A stretch of DNA of 64,000 bases, taken from Zanthoxylum bungeanum. Lineage: Eukaryota > Streptophyta > Magnoliopsida > Sapindales > Rutaceae. The translations under genes and the position numbers were made by a program. Below the pieces are notes generated by a model. It worked only from the letters and a program-made list of their open reading frames with translations, did not search any database and was not told the origin of the DNA. How positions within the stretch are numbered: the first letter of the stretch is position 1; every line of letters begins with the position of its first letter. This document shows, in pieces, positions 13,128-24,208 of this stretch. The DNA lies in the NCBI GenBank assembly GCA_019454045.1, contig SKCR01001847.1, forward strand, positions 62,001 to 126,000. Direction: 5' to 3'.

Positions 13128-13930
13128 TGGGGGTGAGCAAAATCGGTTTCGATTTCGGTTTCGTATGGAATTAGAACCTATTCGGAAAAAATCGGTTTTT
13201 AACTAAATGGAATCAGAACCTACCCAATTAAATTCGGTTCCGGTCCGATTCTGAATTACCCTATTTTAAAATATTTTAATGAAAACTGCATTTCGATACG
13301 AATCCGTAGGAAAAAACGGGGACCAAATTGGAATCCGAAAGCTCAAAAACGAAGAAAATGAAGTTTTAGTACTTACCAAGAAGGTACACTTCTCTTCGAT
13401 AAATAGAGCCATACCATGAAGCAAAATCATCCTCAATGCACTGATCATCATCTCCTAGACCAACATGAATTAGACGTGTTCCACCTGCATCAACCAGCAT
13501 AATGTAAAATAAGAACATAACAGAGAGAGTGTGTGTTTGAGGACTCATTAGGCAACAAACCCAGAGATATAAGATCATCACTGAAAGCTCAGAATATTAA
13601 AGTTTAATCATTTTTTACAGTTAATAACTTCTAAAATTAGCATGTACTAGTAATGATGCATAAGAAGAATATATAAATTTTAACAAAGAATAAAAATTGT
13701 AATTGAGTTATACATTGATTACAAAGTTCTTCATCAAGCACCAATCCTATCTATTTCCGAAACAGTTTTTCAAGCACCAAATTGCTTCTATATTCGGTTC
13801 CGAAAACATGCGGTTCCGATCAGCTTGGAACCGGAACCAGACCTGTTACAACCGGTTCCGGTTCCAAACCCAGAAAATCGGTCCGATTCCAATCGGTTCT
13901 GGGTAGAACCGGAACGGATGCCCATCCATA
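13128..13930. mobile_element. hAT-type Pack-MITE 2 carrying a cytochrome P450 reductase-like exon
   Basis: About 803 bp. The left end TGGGGGTGAGCAAAATCGG matches the family end seen at 4480-5232; the right end is more decayed (GCCCATCCATA). The 8-bp flanks TTTTTGAG (13120-13127) and CTTTTGAG (13931-13938) differ by one base. It shares the GGAACCGG-rich subterminal regions and about 100 bp of core with copy 1, but the captured host fragment differs. The right end lies 428 bp upstream of the P5CR start codon. Confidence 0.8.
13377..13484 (-). pseudogene. captured exon resembling NADPH-cytochrome P450 reductase
   Basis: On the minus strand an acceptor-like TGATGCAG is followed by sequence encoding GGTRLIHVGLGDDDQCIEDD, then FASW. 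The block GLGDDDQCIEDDF is the strongly conserved end of the FMN domain of plant P450 reductases. It ends at a donor-like GTAAGT. The later residues (YGSIYRREVYLL) do not match the family as I know it, so the true exon may end sooner, for example at the ATG-GTATGG junction. A fragment inside a MITE, not a gene. Confidence 0.65.
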
Positions 13931-13938
13931 CTTTTGAG

Positions 13939-14358
13939 CTTGTCAGAAATTACTGTCAACATTATTACAAGCTTTTCCCAGATCCGGGCCAAAAAATCTT
14001 ACCGGGCTCGGTCCGAACTTATCAAAGCTCAGGCCCGATCCGGTCCGTATCAACCTTTATTTATTACTTTTCAAAGAATAAACTAATAAAAATTGACCTA
14101 CTTAGCAAAAAATTCAGTTTTAGGAGAGAGACTTAATTGTAAATTACCATTTTACATATTTTAATTTAAACTATTACAAAATTTAACCAGAGCCTCGTGT
14201 CGTTCAGAAATAGGATTCTGATTCAATCATTCAATCCTTATCTATTACCATTCGTGATTTGTTTATTTAACTCTCAGTTTGATACTGAAACTTTAGTGGC
14301 GATTTTAGCCCCCCCAAAAAAAAAAAAATTACTCGGAGCAGCAGCTAACTACGTGGTC
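13939..14358 (+). promoter_or_regulatory. upstream region of P5CR
   Basis: Contains the promoter and 5' UTR by position. A GC-rich patch near 13978-14050 with CCGGGC/CCGATCCGG-type words looks like a fragment of another repeat. An A-run follows six C's at about 14311-14328. No TATA box could be chosen with confidence. An open frame runs into the gene from 14197, but residues before the ATG at 14359 do not resemble P5CR. Confidence 0.4.
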
Positions 14359-14730
14359 ATGGAGACGGTTCCTATTCCGGCCGATAGCTTTAAAATAGGG
14401 TTCGTCGGAGCCGGAAAAATGGCGGAGAGTATTGCGAAAGGTGTGGTGAACTCAGGTGTCTTGTCTCCCGATCGTATCTGCACCGCCGTCCACTCCAATC
14501 TCAACCGTCGTACCGCTTTTGAGTCCATCGGCGTCAAAGTTGTATCCAGCAATAACGCCGTAAGCAACCACTAACCACTTTCTCATTTTCATTTTTATTT
14601 ATTCATTTACTTTTTTTTTTTTTAATTATATACTGGGAATTATTTTGTAAGTGATTTGTTATATCAATAGGTTGTTGAAGGCAGTGATGTGGTTATTTTC
14701 TCTGTGAAACCCCAAGTAGGTACTGTCCTT

Positions 14731-14767
<37 letters not shown>

Positions 14768-17700
14768 TTAATTATATATATTTAATTAAATTTTTCTGTT
14801 AATATAAATGAGGGAGTCGAGGGATACACTAAAAGACGAAAATTATATTATGTGTCGGGCACATATTTGTGGGGCCCGCCTGTTATGAGAGAGATGGCAT
14901 ATGTGCCCGGCACATGATATACCACTACCTAAAAGACAGGAAAAACATGGATATCAAAATATAGGCTAATGATTTAAGAAATTTAATTGTAGATATTCAA
15001 TGTTAAAGTAACATTTAGTGATGAAAATTCATCCACTATGATCTATTGGATTGACTTAAATTAATGGCTAGATGTTAATGTCTAGATTTAAGTTAAAAAT
15101 TTAAGTTAAAAGATCCCACCCTATGTGTATAACACAATCATTTTAATAAAATAAGAATCAAACTAGAATACAAGAAAAACACACTTGTGCAATATGTTTT
15201 GTCATATAGTGCAATTGAGTCCCAAGGGGTGTGGCTTGATGGTGTAGGGTCCAGGATCTCACCTTGAGGTTCTAGGTTCGAATCCTGAGGGATCTCTCAT
15301 TAAAAGGAGACGGTTTATGTTTATGTTTTGTTGATTTTTGAGGTAAATATAATTTTATTGATATTTTCAAACTGTCTTGTGTGTTGTAACAGTTAAAGAC
15401 GTGGCCTTGCAGTTGAGGCCACTGTTGTCAAAGAAGAAGCTTTTGGTTTCTGTTGCTGCAGGAGTAAAGTTGAAAGACCTCCAGGTTTGCATCCTATCGT
15501 ACAAATCGGTTTAGTCCTAGAGAAACTGGTATCAGCATGTAATTGTTATGATTATGTTTTGCAGTTGATTAATATCTAAAATGATATGAGCTCTGAAGAT
15601 AGCTTCTTCATTGTGATAGTTCTGGTAGTATATGTGTACTCTTTCATTGATTAAAATTCTGTCTAAGTGATTCGACTTAATAACATTGTACCGTTGGTGA
15701 ACTGTAAGAGAAGTAGGAGGAAGAAAAATAGAGAGAAAGAGGAGGAAATTGAATTGAAACATCAGAAAGTCCAAATTTTTGAATGAAATATGCTTACTTT
15801 TAATACTATAATTGGGATGCTATGCTCTCCTGGTTTATTTTCTCATTTTGTAGTTGCACCTGCTTTCTTCAGCCAGCTTTATGCATCCAATTGCTTGTTT
15901 ACTTTGTTTATATATGTTTATGTTATGGGTGATTGAAGTGAAATGTTATATTTTGTTTAGGAATGGGCTGGTCACAGCCGGTTTATTAGAGTTATGCCTA
16001 ATACACCTTCCGCTGTAGGTGAGGCTGCAACAGGTATGCTTTCTTTCTTTTTGATGGAATGTGAACCACTGTTCTCCTCTTCACCTTCATCAATGAAGCA
16101 AAGTGCTGGTTTCTTACCTAGGAAAAAAAACGAACTTACCTTCATTCCTCTGACATTTTAGTAAACTTTTAGGTTATTAAGTCCCTATTGCTTCTTTTTG
16201 CAATCCTAAATTTTCATGTCAAATTCGTAATACATGCACGAAAATTGTACAATTCTCTAATACTTGCACTTTAAGTAGTTATGAGCTTGGGAGGAACTGC
16301 AACAGAAGAGGATGGAGAACTAATTTGTAAATTATTCGGATCAGTTGGCAAGGTATGGCGAGCTGATGAGAAATTGTTTGATGCAATCACTGGCCTGAGG
16401 TATGTAGATTTTGTGATTATATATTATGCTTAGAAAATTCTTTCATGTAATCATTGCACAGAGGTGCTATTTTTGGCTCTCACCAATCTTTTTTCATTAT
16501 AGAATCTAGATTCCTAGGTAAATAAGTAACCATAAAAAGAGACCTACTTGTGTTTGTTTAAATGTGCCTGTTTCGAGATAGATTAACTTTGATTTGATGT
16601 TTTACTAAACACTTTTTTTACTAAATTTTTCAGTGGCAGTGGCCCAGCATACATATTTTTGGCAATTGAAGCGTTGGCTGATGGAGGTGTGGCTGCAGGG
16701 CTACCACGAGAACTTGCACTTGGTCTGGCTTCTCAGACGGTAAGTCAATTAGATCCATATTTTATTTTTACACCCTTTTTAGGTCCATTGGTTTTATGAG
16801 CTATTCAACAGTGGAACTCTCCCACTCTAGGCCCCTAACTCTTTCTGTATTCCTTTCTTTTTGGGTGTATACGTGCGAAAGGGATGTGGGTGAGTAGTTG
16901 AGTTTTTGGATTGAAGAGTTTCCATCCTTGAGAAACTAGTTACATAATTAGACTCTATACCTCCCCCTTGAGGGAGATATGTACCACATGGCTAGCATAA
17001 AATAGGTTATAGTATTGAGTCATTACAAGTGATGAAACGTAATATTTGCTTGCAATATATTATATGATTGCCTTATGGCGTAGATTTATTGTTGTAAGTA
17101 ATTGTCTTGATTCAGTTAGCCTCAATACAACTTGATATCCATATTTTGGTGCATTGGAAAATCCATAATAATAATATGTTTATGCAAATATGATAGAAAT
17201 GAGTTGGGATGATAACAAAATTTTAAATATGAGACCAGAAATATCTTCCTATTATGTTCCATAATACCAGTTATCTGATACTAGATGCTAAATTTTAAAT
17301 GAAGGTTTCGACTAATTTTGAATTTCACCCTTTGCACTAGCATAGAGGTATGAGGATGAGCTTTAGTGTAACAATAAGGTTACTTCATTATGACTTGGAG
17401 GTTGCAAGTTCGTGTTGCGTAAACAGCTTATTTGCAAAAAATTGCAAGGGTAAGGCTGCGGACATTGAATCTTCCCTAGAGCCCATAGTGTGGGAAGCCT
17501 CTTGCGCTGGGCTATCCTTATCTTTATAGTTTATACTAGCATGCATCAGAACGAAAAGAAGTTGTAGTTATATGGCCGGTTTGGCTGAAGTTTAGGAATT
17601 ATGCGATATCTTTTCAAATTTGATTCCATTACTTTGAGTGACGATGAAGAAGTATTTTTCTGTTTTCTTCCTTGTATTAGGAGTGAAGGCGAGGAAGTAT

Positions 17701-18024
17701 TTTCTGTTTTTGTTTTCCTTGTGTTGGGCCGGGGTTCAAGTTTCTAGTTTGCTTCTTTCATGTGAATGCTATATTTAGCTTCAGAATTACACCTATTACA
17801 TCAAATCTTTTGCACAGCTAACTAAATTGGCTATTCTGCAGGTATTAGGAGCAGCATCAATGGTCACTAAAAGTGGGAAGCATCCAGGTCAGTTGAAAGA
17901 TGATGTTGCATCGCCGGGTGGGACTACTATTGCTGGTATTCACGAGTTGGAGAAAAGTGGATTTCGCGGGATATTAATGAACGCAGTTGTTGCTGCTGCC
18001 AAACGCAGCCGAGAACTGTCCTAG
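14359..18024 (+). CDS. P5CR: pyrroline-5-carboxylate reductase, seven exons, intact
   Basis: Catalyses the last step of proline synthesis, reducing 1-pyrroline-5-carboxylate to proline with NAD(P)H. Exons, all with GT-AG borders and consistent phase: 14359-14559, 14671-14719, 15393-15484, 15961-16033, 16276-16399, 16634-16739, 17842-18024; 828 bp, 275 residues, the usual plant length. Residues 12-22 carry the nucleotide-binding [11 protein letters not shown]; exon 4 has RVMPNTP; exon 5 ends in TGL and exon 6 opens SGSGPAYIF; residues 239-244 are the P5CR signature SPGGTT followed by [14 protein letters not shown]. No transit peptide is evident, fitting a cytosolic enzyme. The start is chosen because conservation begins there. 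Exon 2 uses the donor at 14720: the GT at 14716 would shift the frame. Introns 2 and 6 hold mobile elements. No stops or shifts: a functional host gene. Confidence 0.96.
14729..14768. repeat. (TC)n(TA)n microsatellite in P5CR intron 2
   Basis: A run of TC dinucleotides passes directly into a run of TA dinucleotides just downstream of the exon 2 donor. Likely length-variable. Confidence 0.9.
14838..14928. mobile_element. tiny fold-back element in P5CR intron 2
   Basis: About 91 bp, flanked by the same 9 bases CTAAAAGAC on both sides (14829-14837 and 14929-14937). Its two arms pair for about 30 bases around TATGTGTCGGGCACATAT and ATATGTGCCCGGCACATGAT. A 9-bp duplication with inverted arms suggests a Mutator-type miniature element; no coding content. 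Confidence 0.6.
15226..15335 (+). mobile_element. tRNA-derived SINE in P5CR intron 2
   Basis: Contains a box A-like TGGCTTGATGG near 15233 and, about 35 bases on, an exact box B GGTTCGAATCC near 15274. It does not fold as a complete tRNA and continues into non-tRNA sequence, so a SINE rather than a tRNA gene. Same strand as P5CR. Confidence 0.6.
17345..17530 (+). mobile_element. Au-like SINE in P5CR intron 6
   Basis: tRNA-related head (GAGCTTTAGTGTAACAATAA), a decayed box B area (TTGCAAGTTCGTG), then the body typical of the plant Au SINE family: AACAGCTTATTTGCAAAA, GGGTAAGGCTGCGGACA and a GGGCTATCCTT tail. Inserted in the sense direction of the gene. An old copy judging by its differences from the family as I know it. 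Confidence 0.65.
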
Positions 18025-19205
18025 AGCAAATTCATTTTGATGCTCTTATTGCAAGTATGGCGACTGGAAACTTTTTGTTATATCCGCATAAAATTATTAA
18101 ATGGTTACATGAAGCTCCCTTAGTACATGGGGAGAATTTTTGTCGCACAAATCTATTTATGGTTCCGACAGCAATTTTTCTTAGACATTACTAATGTCCC
18201 TTTCTTCCAGTTGGTGTCGATGAGTGATGACTAGGAAATTTTGATACTTATTGCCCTCTACATTATATACCATGCTGTGCTCTGAAATGATAAATGACTT
18301 GCAGTTTGATAAGCAACAGCCAACTTCATTCTAGTAGTGGCCTCTTATTTTGAAATAACATTGTCTTACTTATGTGACTGGCTGCTTGTTAATCCTTTAC
18401 AGTAAGTACAATTTCTAGCTTGATGAGTGAGAAAAGCTGAAATGCTTTCTAATTAACATGGATAAAGTTAGAAAAGCATAGTTGCTTCTGCTGTATTCAC
18501 AAATAGAATGATGAGAATAGAAATTCTGAGTTGTGCCGGCAGCTGCCTAGTGTGATTGAAATGCTGGATATCGTTGTCTCAAATGAGGCAGCTGCCTAGT
18601 GCGAGTGAAATGCTGGATATTGTTGTCCTAAATGATGCTAATGCAGGTACTGAGTGATGAACTTTGGCCGGGATCTGCGATGAAGGACAAAAACAAGCGT
18701 GGACGGCAGATGGCAGAGGACTTTGCAGTCTAAGCAGAAGTAACATGTAAGCCAAGTCAGACAGAAGTAATTTCCAACACATCAGGTGATCATTTGAATC
18801 AAGAAAAATCGAGATGCTTGTTCTGAACCACAAGCAAGAAGCCTGATTTTCAAACTATTTGGTATTTTCACTATGGTTTTTAAAATTAATGTGAAAATGA
18901 TCATATTTTTCTAGATGTTTTAGCCAATATAGGTCTCTCCTCAATGCGATGCGGCAGCCTGCTGACTGCGGCGGAGAGTGATTGTGCATTATTATGCCCG
19001 ATGGATAGCATAGCGTATGGCTTCGCGTACAGCATTTGATACCAGTGAGTTGTAACCTGGAAGACGCAAATGTACTAAAGTAAGATTTAAATTGCATTGA
19101 ACCATAGGCCAAGTTCATTTGGGTGAACTTGGCGATCTTAGCCTACAAGAAAATTTTCTTGTTTTGTAGTGACTAATGGGAAACCAATCACCTTGTAAGG
19201 CCACA
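18025..19205 (+). other. 3' flank of P5CR
   Basis: Holds the P5CR 3' UTR in its first few hundred bases by position; no single polyadenylation signal can be picked. From 18540 to 18640 a unit of about 50 bp (starting GGCAGCTGCCTAGTG) is duplicated in tandem with a few differences. No other gene is supported. Confidence 0.5.
18540..18640. repeat. two-copy tandem duplication, about 50 bp
   Basis: GGCAGCTGCCTAGTG begins at about 18539 and again at about 18589, each followed by GTGAAATGCTGGATAT-like sequence and TTGTC...AAATGA. The copies differ at several positions. Confidence 0.85.
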
Positions 19206-19214
19206 TTATTCTAT

Positions 19215-19280
19215 GGGAAATTTGCAAAAATAACAACTTTCATTTATCCATTATAAAAATTGACCTACAATCTCAATATT
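19215..19280 (+). repeat. MULE left terminal inverted repeat
   Basis: Begins GGGAAATTTGCAAAAATAAC and continues with similarity to the reverse complement of 52260-52324 through an ATTTATCCATTATAAAAA-like stretch. The pairing fades inward. Confidence 0.8.
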
Positions 19281-19494
19281 TCTAATGTCCAAAGAAATAT
19301 TTTGAAAACTAAATTGCCCTCAGTTTCAAGTTAAAAGAGGAATCTAAAGATCTCAACCATAAAAATCACAAAACCTCCACACAAATCTCTCACTTTTTTA
19401 ATAGAAATCTTTTCACATCTTCACTCATAAAAGTTAGGAAATGTCGGTTCATCAATTGAAACTCAATCAAATAAGTTTAGTAGGATTTAATTTT

Positions 19495-19735
19495 CGCAAT
19501 CTTTGATAAATCTGATAGTGGGCACCAACGTGACCTCTCGGGCACCTGCGTTGGCGCCGGGTGCCATCGCGGGCGCCGAAGGTCTTGAATAGGTGCCCAT
19601 GTGAGCTCCGATTTTATTGAACAGGCGTCTACGTGGGTGCCCGCATGACTAGTCGAATACAGGCACCAGCGTGGCACCCATAAATCTTGGGAATGCCTGT
19701 GGGCGTCCGAGCAGGGACCCATATGCCTATATCGG
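19495..19735. repeat. GC-rich subterminal repeat patch of the MULE (left)
   Basis: A GC-rich island in AT-rich surroundings made of loosely repeated words such as GGGCACC, GGTGCCC and GGCGCC. A similar patch sits near the other end (51655-51850). The minus-strand open frame 19477-19722 is a by-product of the base composition. Confidence 0.55.
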
Positions 19736-19786
19736 TGCTCAAAAGACCAAGTTTCAATTTATTTGTAAGAAATTAAAATTTTATTC

Positions 19787-20901
19787 GTGTCGTGTGATTG
19801 TGCAGGTTTAATGGATTTAATTGTGTTGAAAATATGGTACAATGGATTATGGATAACTTCAGAGGCTGATAGAATGGATTATCATGATGAAATAGCAACT
19901 GTGACTTTTGTTCCAAATGATAAGAAAAGTGATCAGTTAATTGAAAACGACAATCGAAAAAATTTCAAATGAATACTGTCTTTCTTTGAAGTCAATTTTT
20001 AAATCCGCTTTTAGTATAAATGGTCACGAAGGATTCTCCGTGGACATTACGAATGATGAAATAGTTAAGGCTTTATTGATACTAAATTCTCAAGTGGCAA
20101 ATCACAGGTTGACTCTTTTTATGTGACGACATATTCCAAAATTTTGATAAAATCTCATTGACACCTTTAAATAAAAACGTAGCTGTTTTTCATGAAAGTT
20201 GGGAGTTCGCACCAATAACCCAATCAGAAGCATTTGATATCAGAGTGAAAACTGAGGGTCCTGTTATTCGTCAACATGGAAAGATGACAGTGGTTATAGT
20301 CTATGGAATGATGAGCAACTGTGTGGTAGTCAGAAAAATGATCACATTTCCTCTTTTGATCCACTTAAGTTCATGTCTCCTCTAATGAAACTGATTAGAC
20401 TGCTCCGGACATGGTCGCTGAATCTAGTTCTGGTGATATTTGTGTTGGTCATTTGTTTACGGAGAAGAATGTCATGTACATGGAATTGAGCATGTTCGTC
20501 ATAAGAAAAAGGTTCGAGTTCAAGGTTGCCAAGTCCACTAAGACATGTTTTGATGTGCATTGTGCTTCAGATACATGTAAATGAAGATTTAGAGCAACCG
20601 AGATGAATGATGAAATTAATGTTCATTGGGTTGTAATTCGGTATGACAAACTTGAACTGCATATATGTCATAATGATATAATCCACAATGGACATTGACA
20701 AGCAAAGAGTCGGGTTATTGGTCATATTATCAAAGATAAGTTTATTGATAGTTGCAGAATATACTCTCCAAACGATATAATATTCGATGTCAACAACGAT
20801 CACAATGTGAAGTTATCTTATCGGCAAGAATACAGAGCGAAAGAAGTTGCTTTGGAATTATTAAGAGGGAGTGAAGAAGAGTCATATTGGTACTCAATTT
20901 G
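19787..20901 (+). pseudogene. MULE transposase, N-terminal half
   Basis: Decayed MuDR-type transposase. The N-terminal part holds short open pieces (19787-19972, 19941-20126, 20158-20385) in different frames. From about 20535 comes the DNA-binding part (a CFDVHC...C pattern followed by FRATEMNDEINVHWVV) and then IIKDKFIDSCRIYSP, followed by KLSYRQEYRAKEVALELLRG and EEESYWYS, the typical lead-in to the catalytic domain. It is cut at 20906 by the Gypsy element E1 and resumes at 48262. Independent stops show that the gene was already or has since become non-functional. Confidence 0.75.
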
Positions 20902-20906
20902 TTTTA

Positions 20907-22870
20907 TGACCGGTGTTGTCACACGCGTATAACGCAAGCGCACGTATCGTTCAAGTAGTATAAAAAGTATCGATCCCAATAGGACTTAATACCTAAGCTA
21001 TTAATTTATGAAGTCAAATTAATACAAGTATCTAATGGATTAATTATTTGATTGGATGGTAATTTTAAATTAAAACAAGTAAATAAAACGACTTGAAAAT
21101 AGATTTAGGAAAACTCAATATTAAGAAACTATCCAGGGTTGTGATTCTTTCCAATATCTTTTAAAAGATGAAGTGATTATTTTACGTTTGTGTAATATAT
21201 TAGTTTACTAACCTGGAACACGAAATTTTGAAAAAGCCTTTGTCGGTGGTCAGCTGTAAATACTCAGTGTAACACAATTAAACCATATGTCTATGTCAAC
21301 CAAGTTACCTGAATTCATTAAGATTAAGTTCCAATTGTGGCTACCCCCGCCCGACAAGTATATGTCTATCCTGTAAGGAAATCTATTAAAGGGTTATTTA
21401 TCTTCAAGTAAGATCGTAGGCTATTAAGTCAAAGGCTGAAACCTAAAATTCCTTTGTCAAGTTTATTTTAAGTTTACCTGATCAATCTTATTATGGCCAG
21501 TTAACAAGAAGCATTAAGATTAAGACTTAATAAGTAACCATTTATATTACCCAAACTATAAAATAACCCCTTATAAACCGGTGATATTGGAATTCATCAC
21601 AACCCCAGATAATGGATTTAGTTACGACACATATTTACGACTAGTAAAAACTTAAATAAAATAAAAGATATAAATTAAATATTGAAAAGTAAATGCGTAA
21701 AAGTAAATGCTGAAAAATAAAAATATAAAAGTACAATAAAAGAAAATGCTGGAGTAAAAGGATCCACTTTTATCACTACTATTTTAGATATCTCCCTTAA
21801 TATAATATATTAACTTTGCGTGATATTACCAACCTGTCATATAGGCGGTATCATGATTAAGTCAAATTTATAATTAATTACCAACCGACTAATCAGGCGG
21901 TATCCAGTTTAGTCAGGTTAAGACCAATTTCAATATTTACCAACCGACCAATCAGACGGTATCCTCATTAAGTCAGGTTTTAACTAGTTTATATATTATA
22001 TTTAAAGGAGATTAATCTAAATATTAGTAATAAAAGTTTTACCTTTTACCACAGTAGGGGGGAGTTACCTCCTCATTACTGAAATGTAAATTGCCTGAAG
22101 AGTAAAGAAAGGAAAGTAATGTGCTGAAAAGTAAATTGCATAAAGTAAAGACTGAAAAGTAAAGAAAAGAAAGTACAAATGCGGAAATTAATTACTGAAA
22201 ACTGTAAATAAACAAACAAGATACAATCCTCTAGTATTCTTAAGGAATTACATAGAGAAAAGTATGAGATTACAACTGAAATTTCGAGCTCAATTTATAG
22301 ATACCAATAGGCTTGGCATGTCGCAACGCGTAGCCATTGTGCGTCGCGACGCGCCGTAATTTATGGCGCAAAATACGGAGGTTGTGACACGTGTCCTGGC
22401 GGCGTCGACAACTGAATGATTGTGCTGACGTGGCAATGACGTGGCGATGTCGATTGTCGGCAGCATGTGATGATGACACGTGTCCAGCGCATGTTAGCAT
22501 GATTGGCGCAAGTTAGTACAACGCACGTTAGCATGACACATTTTAGCAAAAACTTCTCTGATTGGTCCACGTGCCCCGGTGCACGTTAGCAGACTCTGGC
22601 GCACATTATCAGGCTCTGGCGCACGTTAGCAGACTCCGGCGCACGTTAGCGGTCGCGACCCAGAGTGTGTGTTGCGACGCGCCAAATGATAGTTGTGCCC
22701 TTTTTGTCTGTTTTTCACTGTTTTGGCCCTGAATCACCTCCAGAGAGTCCTGAAACTTTATTTATCTACAAAATAACACAAAACACATTAAAATATTCAC
22801 AAAACTCAAGAAACTATACAAAATATTAAGTCAAATGAGTGGGAAATAGTGATACATTTACCACTCATCA
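20907..22870 (-). repeat. E1 3' LTR
   Basis: 1964 bp, TGACCGG...CATCA on the plus strand. Includes three tandem units of about 60 bp around 21828-21965 (each with TACCAACC... and GGCGGTATC or a variant), a GC-rich zone 22320-22690 containing repeated GCACGTTAGC words, and on the minus strand a good TATA box CTATAAATTG (22292-22301). The right border is the polypurine tract TTTGGGGGTG (minus strand, 22871-22880). Confidence 0.88.
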
Positions 22871-24208
22871 CACCCCCAAACCTAACATTTTGCTAGTCCT
22901 CGAGCAAAATAATAAAATACAATAACATAAACATCTTTAAAATAAAATTAAACTAAGCCACTTTCGTAGGGATCACAGTTGCATTTAGGGTATGTAACAA
23001 GCTTTTAAACCCCTAGGTGTCCCTAGTGGACGAGTTGTAGTCTCGTGAGGGCTTACAGCGACGATAACCACAAATGTTTTATAAAAATAAAAAGATAATA
23101 AAACTAATGCACACAAAAGCAAAAAGACAAGAGAAAATAGAATAAACGAGTTAGTGACTAATCAGGTGAAACTTCTTATCTAAGTGAATAGTTGTTTTCT
23201 TTCTTTATAAATTACCGAATAAGTAAATTCTCCGATTATTTTTACCATTCTCCATACACACAACCAACAAAATATTAATCAACTCATTGTGCCCACAATA
23301 TTCACAAGTGTAGTTGAAAATAGAGTAATATTTTTATCCCAAAGTTATATCAGAATTCACACATTTGTTTAGGCAATGGAATATTTTTCCGATTTTTTTG
23401 ATTTTATTTATTTATTTATATACAATATCTTTCATCCATGTAGCGAGCTTTAGGCCAGTGACTCCCAAACCAGTTGGATTTAGGGCACCAGATGTTAAGA
23501 TACCCCTACGGACTTAATTACTCAGACTTCAGATATATATATTTTTTGCAATATCCTTGATCCATGTAGAGAGCTTTGGGTCAATGACTCCCAAACCAGT
23601 TGGTTTTAGGGCACTAAGTGTTAAAACACCCATATGGACTTAATTACTCGGATCTTAAATGCCATTTTTTTCCCATCGACTCGGATCTTAGATGCCATTT
23701 TTTTCCCATCGCTTTTTTAAATGTTTCCTCCAATTAAACTATAGCACTGAATATCACAAACTTTTCAATTACATATCATATCCGTATGTTACCATGTATG
23801 TTGATAAAATCTGTTAACTGAGCATATGAAGATTTATTTTAGTCGGTTTTATGGAGAATTAAAAAATTAAATAATTCAAAAGGAAATAAACAAAAATTAA
23901 CTTGTTCCAAACTAGGTTGAGATACTTCTCAGGAGTAGAAATTTCTTACACAGCTATCTCACACCAATTTCACATGATTAATCAAATTAAAAACACAAAA
24001 TATTTTTTTTTTATTTTTTCTAAAGTTTTTCGATTTTTTTTTGAATTTTTCGAAAATTTTGGACTAAAAACAACATAAAAACAAGATACTAGTCAACTAT
24101 TCCCCACCCTCAAACCTAAATGAGACATTGTCCCCAATGTCTTAAAAGTAGAAGAATAGTTTAGAAGATAATACCTGGTTAGTTGAAATTCTACATCTAA
24201 AATGGAAA
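22871..24208 (-). other. E1 3' non-coding region between LOG and 3' LTR
   Basis: No gene. Contains the polypurine tract at its left edge, a hairpin-prone ATTTTGCT/AGCAAAAT pair (22887-22910), a two-copy tandem unit of about 120 bp (23435-23660) with a short hairpin in each copy, and a perfect 8-bp stem AGACATTG/CAATGTCT with loop TCCC (24123-24142) 67 bases past the LOG stop codon. A purine-rich AGGTTTGAGGGTGGGG next to that stem resembles the true polypurine tract. The same arrangement is present in E2 at 29099-30448. Confidence 0.7.

Noticed and set aside
14197..14358. N-terminal extension of P5CR by 54 codons
   Set aside because: Open by chance: contains the C- and A-runs, no targeting features, and family conservation starts at ATG 14359.
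15233..15290. Possible tRNA gene at the box A/box B pair
   Set aside because: No complete cloverleaf can be drawn, and a SINE body follows.
19477..19722. Minus-strand frame of 81 residues in the GC-rich patch
   Set aside because: Composition effect of repeated GGGCACC words; no domain.
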